From NCBI RefSeq assembly GCF_012843265.1, contig NZ_JABAIT010000003.1, positions 62,001-126,000 on the forward strand: a stretch of DNA of 64,000 nucleotides, in the 5' to 3' direction. Shown piece by piece: positions 46,867 to 56,812 of this stretch. The notes below the pieces were generated by a model. The model was not told the origin of the DNA, ran no database searches, and saw only the letters and a program-made list of their open reading frames with translations. Position 1 is the stretch's first letter, and each line of letters begins with the position of its first letter. Source of the stretch: Bacillus sp. DNRA2 (GTDB lineage Bacteria; Bacillota; Bacilli; Bacillales; Cytobacillaceae). The position numbers and the translations under genes were made by a program.

Positions 46867-47660
<794 letters not shown>

Positions 47661-47683
47661 TTTAGTACGCTAAGTTTGATTGG

Positions 47684-47723
47684 AAAAGGTGATAAGAGGG
47701 AGCACCCTTTATCACCTTTTTTT
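47684..47723 (+). terminator. Rho-independent terminator between rpsB and tsf
   Basis: Stem AAAAGGTGATAA/TTATCACCTTTT with an inner GGG/CCC part, followed by TTT. It may partly attenuate tsf relative to rpsB. Confidence 0.8.
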
Positions 47724-47807
47724 AAAGATAATTGGTAATTTAGCTAGTTTACCTAAGCAAATATTTGTAAAAAATAGTACATAGTGATGATAAGGAGGAA
47801 TTTTATT

Positions 47808-48689
47808 ATGGCAATTACCGCTCAAATGGTAAAAGAACTTCGTGAAAAAACGGGTGCCGGAATGATGGATTGTAAGAAGGCCCTTACTGAAACTAATGGT
47901 GACATGGAAAAAGCAATTGATTTCTTACGTGAAAAAGGTATCGCAAAAGCTGCGAAAAAATCTGATCGTATTGCTGCAGAAGGTATTACTTCTATCCAAA
48001 CAGAAGGTAATGACGCAGTAATCTACGAAGTTAACTCAGAAACTGACTTTGTTGCAAAAAATGAAGGCTTCTTAACATTAGTTAAAGAACTAGGCGAACA
48101 CCTTCTTAAAAACAAGCCAGCAACTGTTGAGGAAGCTGAAGCTCAAACAATGGACAACGGTGCAACTGTAGCTGAACACATCAATGCAGCAATCGCGAAA
48201 ATTGGTGAAAAAATCAGCCTTCGCCGTTTTGCAGTCCTATCTAAAACTGATAGCGATGCATTTGGCGCTTACCTACACATGGGAGGCCGAATCAGCGTAT
48301 TAACTGTTCTTGAAGGATCTACTGAAGCAGATGCAGCTAAAGATGTATCAATGCACATCGCTGCTTTAAATCCTAAGTATGTATCACGTGATCAAGTCTC
48401 TGCTGAAGAGGTTGAGCGTGAGCGTCAAGTATTAACAACACAAGCTCTTAACGAAGGCAAACCAGAAAACATTGTTGCAAAAATGGTTGAAGGCCGTCTT
48501 GGCAAATACTTTGAAGATGTTTGTGTTCTTGATCAAACATTCGTTAAAAACCCAGATCAAAAGGTTCGTCAATTTGTTGAATCTAAAGGCGCTAAAATTC
48601 GTGAATTCGTTCGTTTTGAAGTAGGCGAAGGCTTAGAAAAACGCGAAGATAACTTTGCAGAAGAAGTAATGAATCAAGTTAAAAAATAA
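47808..48689 (+). CDS. tsf: Elongation factor Ts
   Basis: 293-residue guanine-nucleotide exchange factor for EF-Tu. [20 protein letters not shown] is the N-terminal UBA-like signature, [20 protein letters not shown] follows, and [13 protein letters not shown] is the core motif contacting EF-Tu. ATG 47808 with AAGGAGGA upstream gives exactly the B. subtilis length. Confidence 0.98.
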   Translation: MAITAQMVKELREKTGAGMMDCKKALTETNGDMEKAIDFLREKGIAKAAKKSDRIAAEGITSIQTEGNDAVIYEVNSETDFVAKNEGFLTLVKELGEHLLKNKPATVEEAEAQTMDNGATVAEHINAAIAKIGEKISLRRFAVLSKTDSDAFGAYLHMGGRISVLTVLEGSTEADAAKDVSMHIAALNPKYVSRDQVSAEEVERERQVLTTQALNEGKPENIVAKMVEGRLGKYFEDVCVLDQTFVKNPDQKVRQFVESKGAKIREFVRFEVGEGLEKREDNFAEEVMNQVKK

Positions 48690-48693
48690 TGAT

Positions 48694-48743
48694 AAGCGTG
48701 ATTTACTAGGCATTTCTCCTAAGTAAATTAACTTTCGCTTTTT
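48694..48743 (+). terminator. Terminator-like hairpin after tsf, first
   Basis: AAGCG...CGCTT closes a longer structure with ATTTACT-GG/CC-AAGTAAAT, followed by TTTG. Imperfect but extensive. Confidence 0.5.
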
Positions 48744-48753
48744 GATGATTGTT

Positions 48754-48783
48754 ATAGGGGACACTAGGTGTTCCCTATTTTTA
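48754..48783 (+). terminator. Rho-independent terminator after tsf, second
   Basis: 11-bp stem ATAGGGGACAC/GTGTTCCCTAT with loop TAG, then TTTTT. Tandem with the hairpin just before it. Confidence 0.85.
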
Positions 48784-48875
48784 AGAAAAAATGTTTACAT
48801 TAGACCCAAGCGTAACGTGCATAATCAAGTCTTGGGCTAACGAGAAAGCATACAATTGGAGGTTCTTAAGTTCTT

Positions 48876-49598
48876 ATGAGCAGCCCTAAATATAAACGCG
48901 TCGTATTAAAATTAAGTGGTGAAGCCTTAGCAGGTGATGCTGGTTTTGGTATTAATCCTGCCGTAATTAAGTCGATTGCCAATCAAGTGAAAGAAATTGC
49001 CGAATTAGGTGTGGAAGTTGCTGTTGTTGTAGGTGGCGGAAACATTTGGCGTGGAAAAATTGGTAGTGAGATGGGCATGGACAGAGCAACAGCAGATTAT
49101 ATGGGTATGCTTGCAACCGTGATGAACTCACTTGCTCTTCAGGATAGCCTTGAGCAAGGAGGCATTGAGACACGTGTCCAAACGTCTATCGAGATGCGTC
49201 AAGTTGCAGAACCATACATTCGTCGTCGGGCAATCCGTCATTTAGAGAAGAAACGCGTTGTAATTTTTGCAGCTGGTACAGGAAATCCTTATTTTTCAAC
49301 GGATACTACTGCTGCTTTACGTGCTGCCGAGATTGAGGCGGATGTAATCTTAATGGCGAAAAACAATGTCGATGGCGTCTATTCAGCTGACCCTCGTATC
49401 GATAAAAATGCCAAAAAATATGATCAATTATCCTACCTCGATGTGCTTAAGGAAGGTTTAGCAGTAATGGATTCTACAGCTTCATCTCTATGCATGGACA
49501 ACGATATTCCGTTAATTGTCTTCTCAATTATGGAGAGTGGCAATATTAAGCGGGTTGTCATGGGTGAAACAATCGGAACAATTGTAAGGGGGAAATAA
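48876..49598 (+). CDS. pyrH: Uridylate kinase
   Basis: 240-residue amino-acid-kinase-fold enzyme making UDP from [19 protein letters not shown] at the start, [29 protein letters not shown] and [14 protein letters not shown] are conserved. frr follows after two bases, as in most bacteria. Ribosome-binding site TTGGAGG. Confidence 0.97.
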   Translation: MSSPKYKRVVLKLSGEALAGDAGFGINPAVIKSIANQVKEIAELGVEVAVVVGGGNIWRGKIGSEMGMDRATADYMGMLATVMNSLALQDSLEQGGIETRVQTSIEMRQVAEPYIRRRAIRHLEKKRVVIFAAGTGNPYFSTDTTAALRAAEIEADVILMAKNNVDGVYSADPRIDKNAKKYDQLSYLDVLKEGLAVMDSTASSLCMDNDIPLIVFSIMESGNIKRVVMGETIGTIVRGK

Positions 49599-49600
49599 TC

Positions 49601-50158
49601 ATGCCAAAACAAGTTCTTGCAACTGCAAAAGATAAAATGTTAAAAGCAATCTCCGCTTATACGCGAGAGCTTGCAAGTATCCGTGCCGGCAGAGCAAATG
49701 CGTCATTACTTGATCGTCTGACAATTGATTATTATGGCGCTCCAACACCAGTTAATCAACTTGCAGGTATTTCTGTTCCGGAAGCTCGTCTATTAGTGAT
49801 TCAGCCATATGATAAATCGGTGCTTGGTGAAATTGAAAAGGCGATTCTAAAATCGGACCTAGGCTTAACGCCTTCTAATGATGGAAACATTATTCGCTTA
49901 ATGATTCCTCAATTAACAGAAGAGCGTCGTAAGGAATTAGTCAAGTTGATTAAAAAGGATTCAGAAGAAGCGAAGGTTGCTGTTCGTAATATTCGCCGTG
50001 ATGCAAATGATGATTTGAAAAAGCTCGAAAAGAATGGTGAAATTACCGAAGACGAACTTCGTGGTTATTCCGATGATATTCAAAAATTAACGGATGAACA
50101 TATAAGCAAAATTGACCAAATTACTAAAGATAAAGAGAAAGAAGTAATGGAAGTTTAA
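49601..50158 (+). CDS. frr: Ribosome recycling factor
   Basis: 185-residue factor that with EF-G splits post-termination ribosomes. [40 protein letters not shown] and the C-terminal helical [20 protein letters not shown] are typical. ATG two bases after pyrH; AAGGGGGAA ribosome-binding site lies in the pyrH end. A terminator follows. Confidence 0.97.
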   Translation: MPKQVLATAKDKMLKAISAYTRELASIRAGRANASLLDRLTIDYYGAPTPVNQLAGISVPEARLLVIQPYDKSVLGEIEKAILKSDLGLTPSNDGNIIRLMIPQLTEERRKELVKLIKKDSEEAKVAVRNIRRDANDDLKKLEKNGEITEDELRGYSDDIQKLTDEHISKIDQITKDKEKEVMEV

Positions 50159-50176
50159 TTTAAATCTTTTCATTAG

Positions 50177-50202
50177 ACCCTCTTGTTATAGGGGGTTTTT
50201 TT
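50177..50202 (+). terminator. Rho-independent terminator after frr
   Basis: 7-bp stem ACCCTCT/AGGGGGT with loop TGTTAT, followed by TTTTTTT. The remaining bases to uppS (50203-50451) hold no clear feature apart from a possible -10 TATGAT near 50336. Confidence 0.8.
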
Positions 50203-50451
50203 CATAGTTTATGCTTTTGGATCGAAAAGTAAATCGTTGCGAGATGCAGCACGGTTGCTTATTTTTACAACTTACATTCTGAAAATTGGTCCATTTACAT
50301 AATCTTTTTATAGAGATATCTTTTTTCTTTTTTGGTATGATAAGAGCATGTGAATAATATGGAAAATGCCTTCGGTATAGTCTATATTTGGAAAAAGTAT
50401 TTGAATATGTTCGAAGAAGAAGATTATCTTATTTTTTAGAGGAGCTAACTT

Positions 50452-51228
50452 ATGTTTAATAAAATAAAGCTGTGGAAGAATCAGCAACAGTCTTCCAGTC
50501 TCCAAGAGCGGATGTTACAAATTAAGGAGCAGCCGGTTCCTTCACATGTTGCAATTATAATGGATGGTAATGGAAGATGGGCCAAAAAACGAGCATTACC
50601 TCGTATTGCAGGACATCATGAGGGCATGAAGGTGGTTCGTAAAATCACTCGATTGGCGAGCAGATTAGGGGTAAAAACTCTGACATTATACGCCTTCTCA
50701 ACTGAAAATTGGAAACGCCCCAAAACTGAGGTCGATTATTTATTGAAACTGCCTGAGGAGTTTTTAGGTACATTTTTACCTGAGTTAGTTGAAGAAAATG
50801 TACGTGTAACGATGATGGGTTATAAAGAAAAATTGCCAAACCATACGGTTAATGCAGTGGATAAACTCATTCGTGATACGAAGGAGAACACAGGTTTAGT
50901 TTTAAACTTTGCATTAAACTATGGCTCAAGAGCAGAAATTATTGAAGCGGTAAAAGGTGTCTTAAATGATTGCCAGGATGGCATACTAAAGAGTGATGAA
51001 CTCACAGAGGAAAAGTTTTCTTCTTATTTGATGACATCAGCGTTGCCCGATCCGGATTTATTAATTCGTACGAGTGGTGAGATACGACTAAGTAATTTTA
51101 TGCTTTGGCAACTAGCTTATTCAGAATTTTGGTTTACAGAAGTACTCTGGCCAGATTTTTCTGAAGAGGATTTAATCGAGGCAATTGAGGCATATCAAAA
51201 TCGTCAAAGAAGATTTGGTGGAGTGTAG
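50452..51228 (+). CDS. uppS: Undecaprenyl diphosphate synthase (isoprenyl transferase)
   Basis: 258-residue cis-prenyltransferase that makes the C55 lipid carrier for cell-wall synthesis. HVAIIMDGNGRWAKKR holds the catalytic aspartate (about residue 35), with YAFSTENWKRP, NFALNYGSRAEI and PDPDLLIRTSGEIRLSNFM. AGAGGAGC ribosome-binding site. First of the uppS-cdsA-dxr-rseP group. Confidence 0.97.
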   Translation: MFNKIKLWKNQQQSSSLQERMLQIKEQPVPSHVAIIMDGNGRWAKKRALPRIAGHHEGMKVVRKITRLASRLGVKTLTLYAFSTENWKRPKTEVDYLLKLPEEFLGTFLPELVEENVRVTMMGYKEKLPNHTVNAVDKLIRDTKENTGLVLNFALNYGSRAEIIEAVKGVLNDCQDGILKSDELTEEKFSSYLMTSALPDPDLLIRTSGEIRLSNFMLWQLAYSEFWFTEVLWPDFSEEDLIEAIEAYQNRQRRFGGV

Positions 51229-51264
51229 CAATACTCCGTTCAAGAAAAGGTGTTGAAAAATTAA

Positions 51265-52065
51265 ATGAAGCAACGAATCATAACAGCGGTAGTTGCAGCA
51301 GCGGTTTTTTTACCAATTGTCATTTATGGAGGAACGCCGTTTATTTTATTAACATATCTACTAGCAACTGTGGCTCTATATGAATTATTGAAAATGCGAA
51401 AACTAAGACTGTTTTCGGTTCCTGGAATCATTTCATTAGTCCTCTTGTGGATTTTTCTGCTACCGGACCAATTTACTGATTTACTGGCTAACTTAGATTA
51501 TACAAAAATTGAGTTAGCTCTCTTTGCAGTGTTATTATTTATGACATATACTGTCGTGACTAAAAATCGATATACTTTTGATGATGTGGCATTTGCAATT
51601 CTATCTACTTTATATATCGGGATTGGTTTCTATTATTTTATTGAAACGAGAAATGCCGATTCTGGCTTAATTTATATTTTTTATGCACTATTTATCATTT
51701 GGGCTACGGATTCGGGTGCATACTTTATCGGAAGAGCATTTGGTAAGAAAAAACTTTGGCCAGAAATTAGCCCGAAGAAGACGGTGGAAGGATTCTTTGG
51801 CGGGATTGTAAGCGCATTGGTTGTTGCCCTATTATTTGTTATTTTTTCTGAAATAGATGCAAATACAGCCATTTGGAAGTTATTCTTAATTACAACAGTA
51901 CTGTCCGTGTCTGGACAAATCGGTGATTTAGTTGAATCAGCGATTAAGCGTCATTATCAAATTAAAGATTCCGGTCATATTCTACCGGGTCATGGTGGAA
52001 TACTGGACCGTTTCGATAGCTTATTATTTGTTTTGCCATTAATGCACTTTCTCCATTTATTATAG
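51265..52065 (+). CDS. cdsA: Phosphatidate cytidylyltransferase
   Basis: 266-residue polytopic membrane enzyme that makes CDP-diacylglycerol from phosphatidic acid and CTP. About eight hydrophobic segments are visible, and the C-terminal signature KDSGHILPGHGGILDRFDS is intact. DSGAYFIGRAFGKKKLWPEISPKKT is the preceding conserved block. AAAAGGTG ribosome-binding site. Confidence 0.96.
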   Translation: MKQRIITAVVAAAVFLPIVIYGGTPFILLTYLLATVALYELLKMRKLRLFSVPGIISLVLLWIFLLPDQFTDLLANLDYTKIELALFAVLLFMTYTVVTKNRYTFDDVAFAILSTLYIGIGFYYFIETRNADSGLIYIFYALFIIWATDSGAYFIGRAFGKKKLWPEISPKKTVEGFFGGIVSALVVALLFVIFSEIDANTAIWKLFLITTVLSVSGQIGDLVESAIKRHYQIKDSGHILPGHGGILDRFDSLLFVLPLMHFLHLL

Positions 52066-52099
52066 GAATCATAGCATAGATATATAGGAGTGGAACTTA

Positions 52100-53242
52100 G
52101 TGAAATATATTAGTTTGTTAGGTGCAACCGGCTCGATTGGCATGCAAACACTCGATGTGATAAAAGAACACTCAAACGATTTTAGATTGGTTGCATTTTC
52201 TGTAGGAAGAAACATTCAATCGGCACGAGAGATTATTTCACAATTTAACCCAGAGCTTGTGTCTGTCCAAGAAAAGTCTGATTATGAAACACTAAAGCAG
52301 GACTTCCCTCATGTTACGTTTACATATGGGAATGATGGTCTAACCGAGGTTGCGGTATATGAAAAAGCAAATATATTAGTCAATGCTGTCCTTGGCAGTG
52401 TCGGACTATTGCCGACACTTCAGGCAATTGAAGCAAAAAAGACGATAGCAATTGCTAATAAAGAGACGCTGGTTACTGCGGGACATTTAGTGATGGATGC
52501 TGTGATGAAACATGGTGTAGAGCTACTGCCTGTTGACAGTGAGCATTCAGCTATCTTCCAAGCTTTACAGGGTGAACGCTCAAAAAATATCGAGCGCCTT
52601 ATCTTAACTGCCTCTGGCGGTAGCTTCCGAGATCGAACAAGGGAAGAATTAAAAAATGTTTCGTTAAAGGAAGCTTTAGCTCATCCAAACTGGGCGATGG
52701 GAGCAAAAATCACGATTGATTCAGCGACAATGATGAATAAGGGCTTGGAAGTGATCGAAGCTCACTGGTTATTTTCATTGCCTTATGAACAAATAGATGT
52801 GTTGCTCCATAAGGAAAGCATCATTCACTCAATGGTTGAGTTTCATGATAGCAGTATCATTGCCCAATTAGGTACACCAGATATGAGAGTACCGATTCAA
52901 TACGCTTTAACATATCCGGATCGTTTACCACTACTGGGCACAAAAAGGCTAAATTTAGCCGAAGTTGGCAAGCTTCATTTCAGGGAAATGGATTTGGAGC
53001 GGTTCCGCTGTTTGAAATTTGCCTATGAGGCAGGTAAAATTGGCGGTACAATGCCGACGGTGCTAAATGCGGCAAATGAAGCAGCAGTTGCGGCGTTTAT
53101 TGAAGGCAAAATCTCGTTTTTACAAATCGAGGATTTAATTGAAAAAGCCCTATCTGCCCATCAAAGTGTAAGCAATCCAAGCTTGTCAACAATCCAGGAA
53201 ATTGATAAAGAAACAAGAAAATTTGTACAGACGCTTTGTTAG
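52100..53242 (+). CDS. dxr: 1-deoxy-D-xylulose 5-phosphate reductoisomerase
   Basis: 380-residue NADPH enzyme of the MEP isoprenoid pathway, giving precursors for UppS next door. [16 protein letters not shown] (NADPH fold), [23 protein letters not shown] (metal site), [12 protein letters not shown] and [20 protein letters not shown] are conserved. Start is GTG 52100 behind ATAGGAGTGG. Confidence 0.97.
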   Translation: MKYISLLGATGSIGMQTLDVIKEHSNDFRLVAFSVGRNIQSAREIISQFNPELVSVQEKSDYETLKQDFPHVTFTYGNDGLTEVAVYEKANILVNAVLGSVGLLPTLQAIEAKKTIAIANKETLVTAGHLVMDAVMKHGVELLPVDSEHSAIFQALQGERSKNIERLILTASGGSFRDRTREELKNVSLKEALAHPNWAMGAKITIDSATMMNKGLEVIEAHWLFSLPYEQIDVLLHKESIIHSMVEFHDSSIIAQLGTPDMRVPIQYALTYPDRLPLLGTKRLNLAEVGKLHFREMDLERFRCLKFAYEAGKIGGTMPTVLNAANEAAVAAFIEGKISFLQIEDLIEKALSAHQSVSNPSLSTIQEIDKETRKFVQTLC

Positions 53243-53353
53243 CAGTGTACCGCTTTGTATATTAGACAAGCATCATGATTTAATTAGCTTAGCGCAATCA
53301 AAGATTATTAACATATCCTGGTCTTTTATTCCAAAAAAAGGTGGTTTTCAAGT

Positions 53354-54616
53354 TTGAGCACAGTAATAGCCTTTATTGTTATTTTCGGCGCCCTCGTATT
53401 CTTTCATGAATTAGGACATCTCATCTTTGCGAAACGAGCCGGAATTCTATGTCGAGAATTTGCAATTGGCTTTGGTCCTAAAATTTTTTCCCACAAGAAG
53501 AATGAAACCGTCTATACGATTCGCTTGCTTCCAATTGGTGGATTTGTAAGGATGGCTGGGGAAGACCCGGAAATGATCGAAATCAAGCCAGGACACAGAA
53601 TCGGCCTTTTGCTAGATGAAAAGTCAGGAATTGTCAAAAAAATCATTTTGAATAATAAGGATAAATTCCCCAATGCTCGCGTGATGGAAGTAGAAAGCGC
53701 AGATATCGAACATGCTTTAGTTTTAAAAGGCTATGTTGATGGAGAAGATGACGATTTACAAACATTTTCAATTTCACGTGATGCGGTAATGGTTGAGGAT
53801 GGGATTGAAACGCAAATTGCACCATATGATCGTCAGTTTGCTTCAAAATCACTTGGTCAAAGAACGATGGCAATTTTTGCCGGTCCCATGATGAATTTCG
53901 TGTTAGCCTTTTTTATTTTTCTAGCGATTGCCTTCATGCAAGGAGTTCCTTCAAGTGAACCCATGCTTGGTAAAATTACCCCGGATGGCACAGCAATAGG
54001 TGCGGGCCTTAAGGAAGGCGATATGGTTCAAGCAATCGACGGAGCTGAAATTACCAGCTGGAATGATGTGGTTGAAACAATTAGAAAAAATCCAAATAAA
54101 GAATTGGAATTTACGATTGAGCGTGACGGAAAAACTCAGGATATTTCGGTTGTACCAGAAGAAACTGAAGTAGAAGGAAAAAAAATCGGGCTCATTGGCG
54201 TATACAGTCCGGTTGAAAAATCCCCGTTAAAAGCCGTAAGTTATGGATTTAAAGAAACTTATTCATGGACTAAAGAAATCATCTTTATGCTTGGAAAGTT
54301 AATTTCCGGTGAATTTTCAATTGATGCATTATCTGGTCCAGTTGGAATTTATAAGTCAACAGATACGGTCGCGAAATCAGGAATTTATTATTTAATGAAA
54401 TGGGCAGGTATTTTAAGCATTAACCTCGGGATTATGAACTTATTGCCAATTCCAGCGCTAGATGGAGGAAGATTGATGTTTTTTGCCGTTGAATTTTTAC
54501 GAGGCAAACCAGTCGACCGCCAAAAGGAAGGTATGGTGCACTTTATCGGCTTCGCATTGCTCATGCTACTAATGCTTGTCGTTACATGGAACGATATCCA
54601 ACGATTTTTCCTGTAA
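53354..54616 (+). CDS. rseP: Intramembrane zinc metalloprotease RasP/RseP
   Basis: 420-residue site-2 protease. The zinc motif HELGH is in the first membrane helix (FGALVFFHELGHLIFAKRAG), with a PDZ domain in the middle (about residues 195-280; GAGLKEGDMVQAIDG) and the second zinc ligand in MNLLPIPALDGGRL. In B. subtilis RasP cuts anti-sigma factors RsiW and FtsL and clears signal-peptide remnants. Start is TTG 53354 with AAAAAGGTGG upstream. Confidence 0.96.
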   Translation: MSTVIAFIVIFGALVFFHELGHLIFAKRAGILCREFAIGFGPKIFSHKKNETVYTIRLLPIGGFVRMAGEDPEMIEIKPGHRIGLLLDEKSGIVKKIILNNKDKFPNARVMEVESADIEHALVLKGYVDGEDDDLQTFSISRDAVMVEDGIETQIAPYDRQFASKSLGQRTMAIFAGPMMNFVLAFFIFLAIAFMQGVPSSEPMLGKITPDGTAIGAGLKEGDMVQAIDGAEITSWNDVVETIRKNPNKELEFTIERDGKTQDISVVPEETEVEGKKIGLIGVYSPVEKSPLKAVSYGFKETYSWTKEIIFMLGKLISGEFSIDALSGPVGIYKSTDTVAKSGIYYLMKWAGILSINLGIMNLLPIPALDGGRLMFFAVEFLRGKPVDRQKEGMVHFIGFALLMLLMLVVTWNDIQRFFL

Positions 54617-54626
54617 TAAATGTAGT

Positions 54627-54662
54627 TCCAGCGGCCGGATACCTAATACCCGGTCGCTTCAC
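54627..54662 (+). terminator. Possible terminator between rseP and proS
   Basis: AGCGGCCGG pairs with CCGGTCGCT (one G-U) across an 11-base loop, followed by TCACTTTAAA. The start TAGTTCCAGCGG also resembles the left end of family A repeats (TAGCTCCAGCGG), so it may be a shortened member. Confidence 0.5.
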
Positions 54663-54685
54663 TTTAAAATTAGAGGTGCTATGAA

Positions 54686-56389
54686 ATGAAACAGAGTATG
54701 ACATTTATTCCTACCTTGCGTGAAGTACCTGCGGATGCAGAAATTAAAAGCCATCAATTGTTATTACGTGCTGGCTTCATGCGCCAAAATGCTAGCGGGA
54801 TATATAGCTATCTACCGTTAGCCAAAAAGGTTCTCCAAAAAATTGAAACGATTGTTCGTGAAGAAATGGATGCAACTGGTGCAGTTGAACTGTTAATGCC
54901 TGCGCTTCAGCAAGCTGAATTATGGCAGGAGTCTGGTCGTTGGTATACATATGGTCCAGAATTAATGCGCATGAAGGACCGCCATGAACGCGAATTTGCG
55001 TTAGGAGCGACCCATGAAGAAGTCATTACCAGTCTTGTTCGTGATGAGGTAAAATCCTATAAACGTTTACCATTATCCTTATATCAAATTCAAACAAAGT
55101 TCCGTGATGAAAAGCGTCCTCGTTTTGGATTGTTACGTGGTCGCGAATTTATTATGAAGGATGGATATTCCTTCCACTCTTCACAAGAAAGCCTAGATGA
55201 GGTTTATGCTGCGATTTATCAAGCATACTCAAATATTTTCTCGCGCTGTGGCTTGAATTTCCGCGCAGTTATTGCTGACTCAGGGGCAATGGGTGGTAAG
55301 GATACTCATGAATTCATGGTCTTATCAGATGTCGGTGAAGATACAATCGCCTATTCAGATACCAGTGATTATGCAGCCAATATTGAGATGGCACCGGTCG
55401 TCAAAACTTATGAAAAGTCTACTGAGGCACCGATCGGTCTTGAAAAAATAAAAACAGAAAATCAACGAACGATTGAAGAAGTGGCAGCATTCTTAAACGT
55501 GCAGCCAGAGCAATGCATTAAATCATTAATGTTTAAAATTGACGATAAATATGTACTAGTACTTGCGCGTGGCGACCACGAAATCAATGATATTAAATTG
55601 AAAAATCTATTTGAAGCAGGTTCAGTCGAATTAGCCGATGCTGAAGAAACAGCAGAAATCCTTGGCTGTCCAGTAGGTTCACTTGGACCAATCGGTGTTG
55701 AAAACGTTGAAATTGTTGCTGACCATGCCGTGGCTGCAGTTGTAAACGGGGTTTGTGGTGCGAATGAAGAACACTACCATTATTTGAATGTTAATCCTGA
55801 ACGTGATTTTAATGTATCACAATATGCCGACCTCCGCTTTATCCAAGTTGGCGATCCATCCCCAGACGGAAAAGGATCGATTCTGTTTGCAGAAGGTATC
55901 GAAGTTGGTCACGTCTTCAAGCTGGGCACACGTTACAGCGAAGCGATGAATGCTACGTACCTTGATGAAAATGGCAAAGCCCAACCAATGATTATGGGAT
56001 GTTATGGAATTGGTGTTTCCCGGACGATGGCTGCCGTGGCAGAACAATTTAACGATGAAAAAGGGCTAGTTTGGCCAGTAAAGGTTGCACCATTCGATGT
56101 TCATCTCATTCCTGTCAACATGAAGGATGGCGACCAAGCTGGTTTAGCTGAAGAACTATATAGTCTATTAAAACAAAACCGTTTTGATGTCTTGCTTGAT
56201 GATCGGATTGAACGACCAGGTGTAAAATTTGCCGATTCGGATTTAATTGGTTTGCCTGTTCGCGTAACAGTTGGGAAAAAAGCCAATGAAGGAATTGTTG
56301 AAGTAAAGGTTCGCAAAACAGGTGAAGTACTTGAAATTGCGAAGGATGAGTTAGTAGAACGCTTAACACAACTCTTACAAACACTTTAA
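54686..56389 (+). CDS. proS: Prolyl-tRNA synthetase
   Basis: 567-residue class II synthetase of the bacterial type. Motif 1 region near [18 protein letters not shown], motif 2 [22 protein letters not shown], motif 3 [11 protein letters not shown]. The editing (INS/YbaK-like) domain is inserted between motifs 2 and 3 (about residues 225-405). C-terminal anticodon-binding domain. No T-box leader was seen. A terminator follows. Confidence 0.97.
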   Translation: MKQSMTFIPTLREVPADAEIKSHQLLLRAGFMRQNASGIYSYLPLAKKVLQKIETIVREEMDATGAVELLMPALQQAELWQESGRWYTYGPELMRMKDRHEREFALGATHEEVITSLVRDEVKSYKRLPLSLYQIQTKFRDEKRPRFGLLRGREFIMKDGYSFHSSQESLDEVYAAIYQAYSNIFSRCGLNFRAVIADSGAMGGKDTHEFMVLSDVGEDTIAYSDTSDYAANIEMAPVVKTYEKSTEAPIGLEKIKTENQRTIEEVAAFLNVQPEQCIKSLMFKIDDKYVLVLARGDHEINDIKLKNLFEAGSVELADAEETAEILGCPVGSLGPIGVENVEIVADHAVAAVVNGVCGANEEHYHYLNVNPERDFNVSQYADLRFIQVGDPSPDGKGSILFAEGIEVGHVFKLGTRYSEAMNATYLDENGKAQPMIMGCYGIGVSRTMAAVAEQFNDEKGLVWPVKVAPFDVHLIPVNMKDGDQAGLAEELYSLLKQNRFDVLLDDRIERPGVKFADSDLIGLPVRVTVGKKANEGIVEVKVRKTGEVLEIAKDELVERLTQLLQTL

Positions 56390-56397
56390 TTATGGAT

Positions 56398-56428
56398 ACT
56401 CGTCATTTTTATGGCGAGTTTTTCTTTT
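56398..56428 (+). terminator. Rho-independent terminator after proS
   Basis: 9-bp stem ACTCGTCAT/ATGGCGAGT (one wobble) with loop TTTT, followed by TTTTTCTTTT. Confidence 0.85.
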
Positions 56429-56430
56429 AG

Positions 56431-56462
56431 TGTCTAGCACAAGGTGCCTTGCGCTTTTCTTA
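56431..56462 (+). repeat. Short derivative of family A repeat
   Basis: GTGTCTAGCACAAGGTGCCT followed by TGCGCTTTTCTT. It has the left end (GTGTCTAGC) and the right end (GCGCTTTTC) of family A with the middle missing. Related short forms are at 41443-41460, 56757-56793 and 61140-61166. Confidence 0.6.
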
Positions 56463-56582
56463 GTAAGGAAACTTCTGTTAAAAAATCCTACGTTTTTCCG
56501 AGACACCATTATGTTATAATAGCATTTGTTCTATTATATTTAACTTTTAGCTGTGTTAAAGCTTAGTGTTGATTATTCGCAA

Positions 56583-56712
56583 GTTGATTGGAGCGGAAGG
56601 CACGAAGACTCCTGCGGGAGTAGCTGGTATGGGAGACCCCGCAGGCGCGAATGCGCCGAGGAGGCTCCCAACTAGCCCCGCGGAAAGCGAAGTGCCTGAA
56701 GCGGAAATCAAC
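56583..56712. repeat. Interspersed palindromic repeat, family B, full-length copy
   Basis: Starts GTTGATTGGAGCGGAAGGCA, contains ACTCCTGCGGGAGT and a central GC-rich inverted pair (GGGAGACCCCGCAGGCGCG with GCGCCGAGGAGGCTCCC), and ends CCCGCGGAAAGCGAAGTGCC then TGAAGCGGAAATCAAC. Ends GTTGATT/AATCAAC are inverted. It is much more GC-rich than its surroundings and non-coding. With neighbouring short repeats it fills the 423-base gap between proS and polC. Confidence 0.88.
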
Positions 56713-56756
56713 ATTCTTGTTTAACACAGCAAACTTTTAAAAACATAGATTAGATT

Positions 56757-56793
56757 CTAGCTCCAGCACCTTAAGAGGGTGCTTGCGCTTTTC
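56757..56793 (+). repeat. Short family A derivative before polC
   Basis: TCTAGCTCCAGCACCTTAAG then AGGGTGCTTGCGCTTTTC: family A ends with a collapsed middle, AGCACC/GGTGCT forming a small hairpin. It ends 20 bases before polC. Confidence 0.6.
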
Positions 56794-56812
56794 ATAAAGG
56801 GAGTGAGGAGAT

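Noticed and set aside
54617-54685. T-box riboswitch before proS
   Set aside because: The gap is only 69 bases and lacks a T-box sequence or specifier stem.
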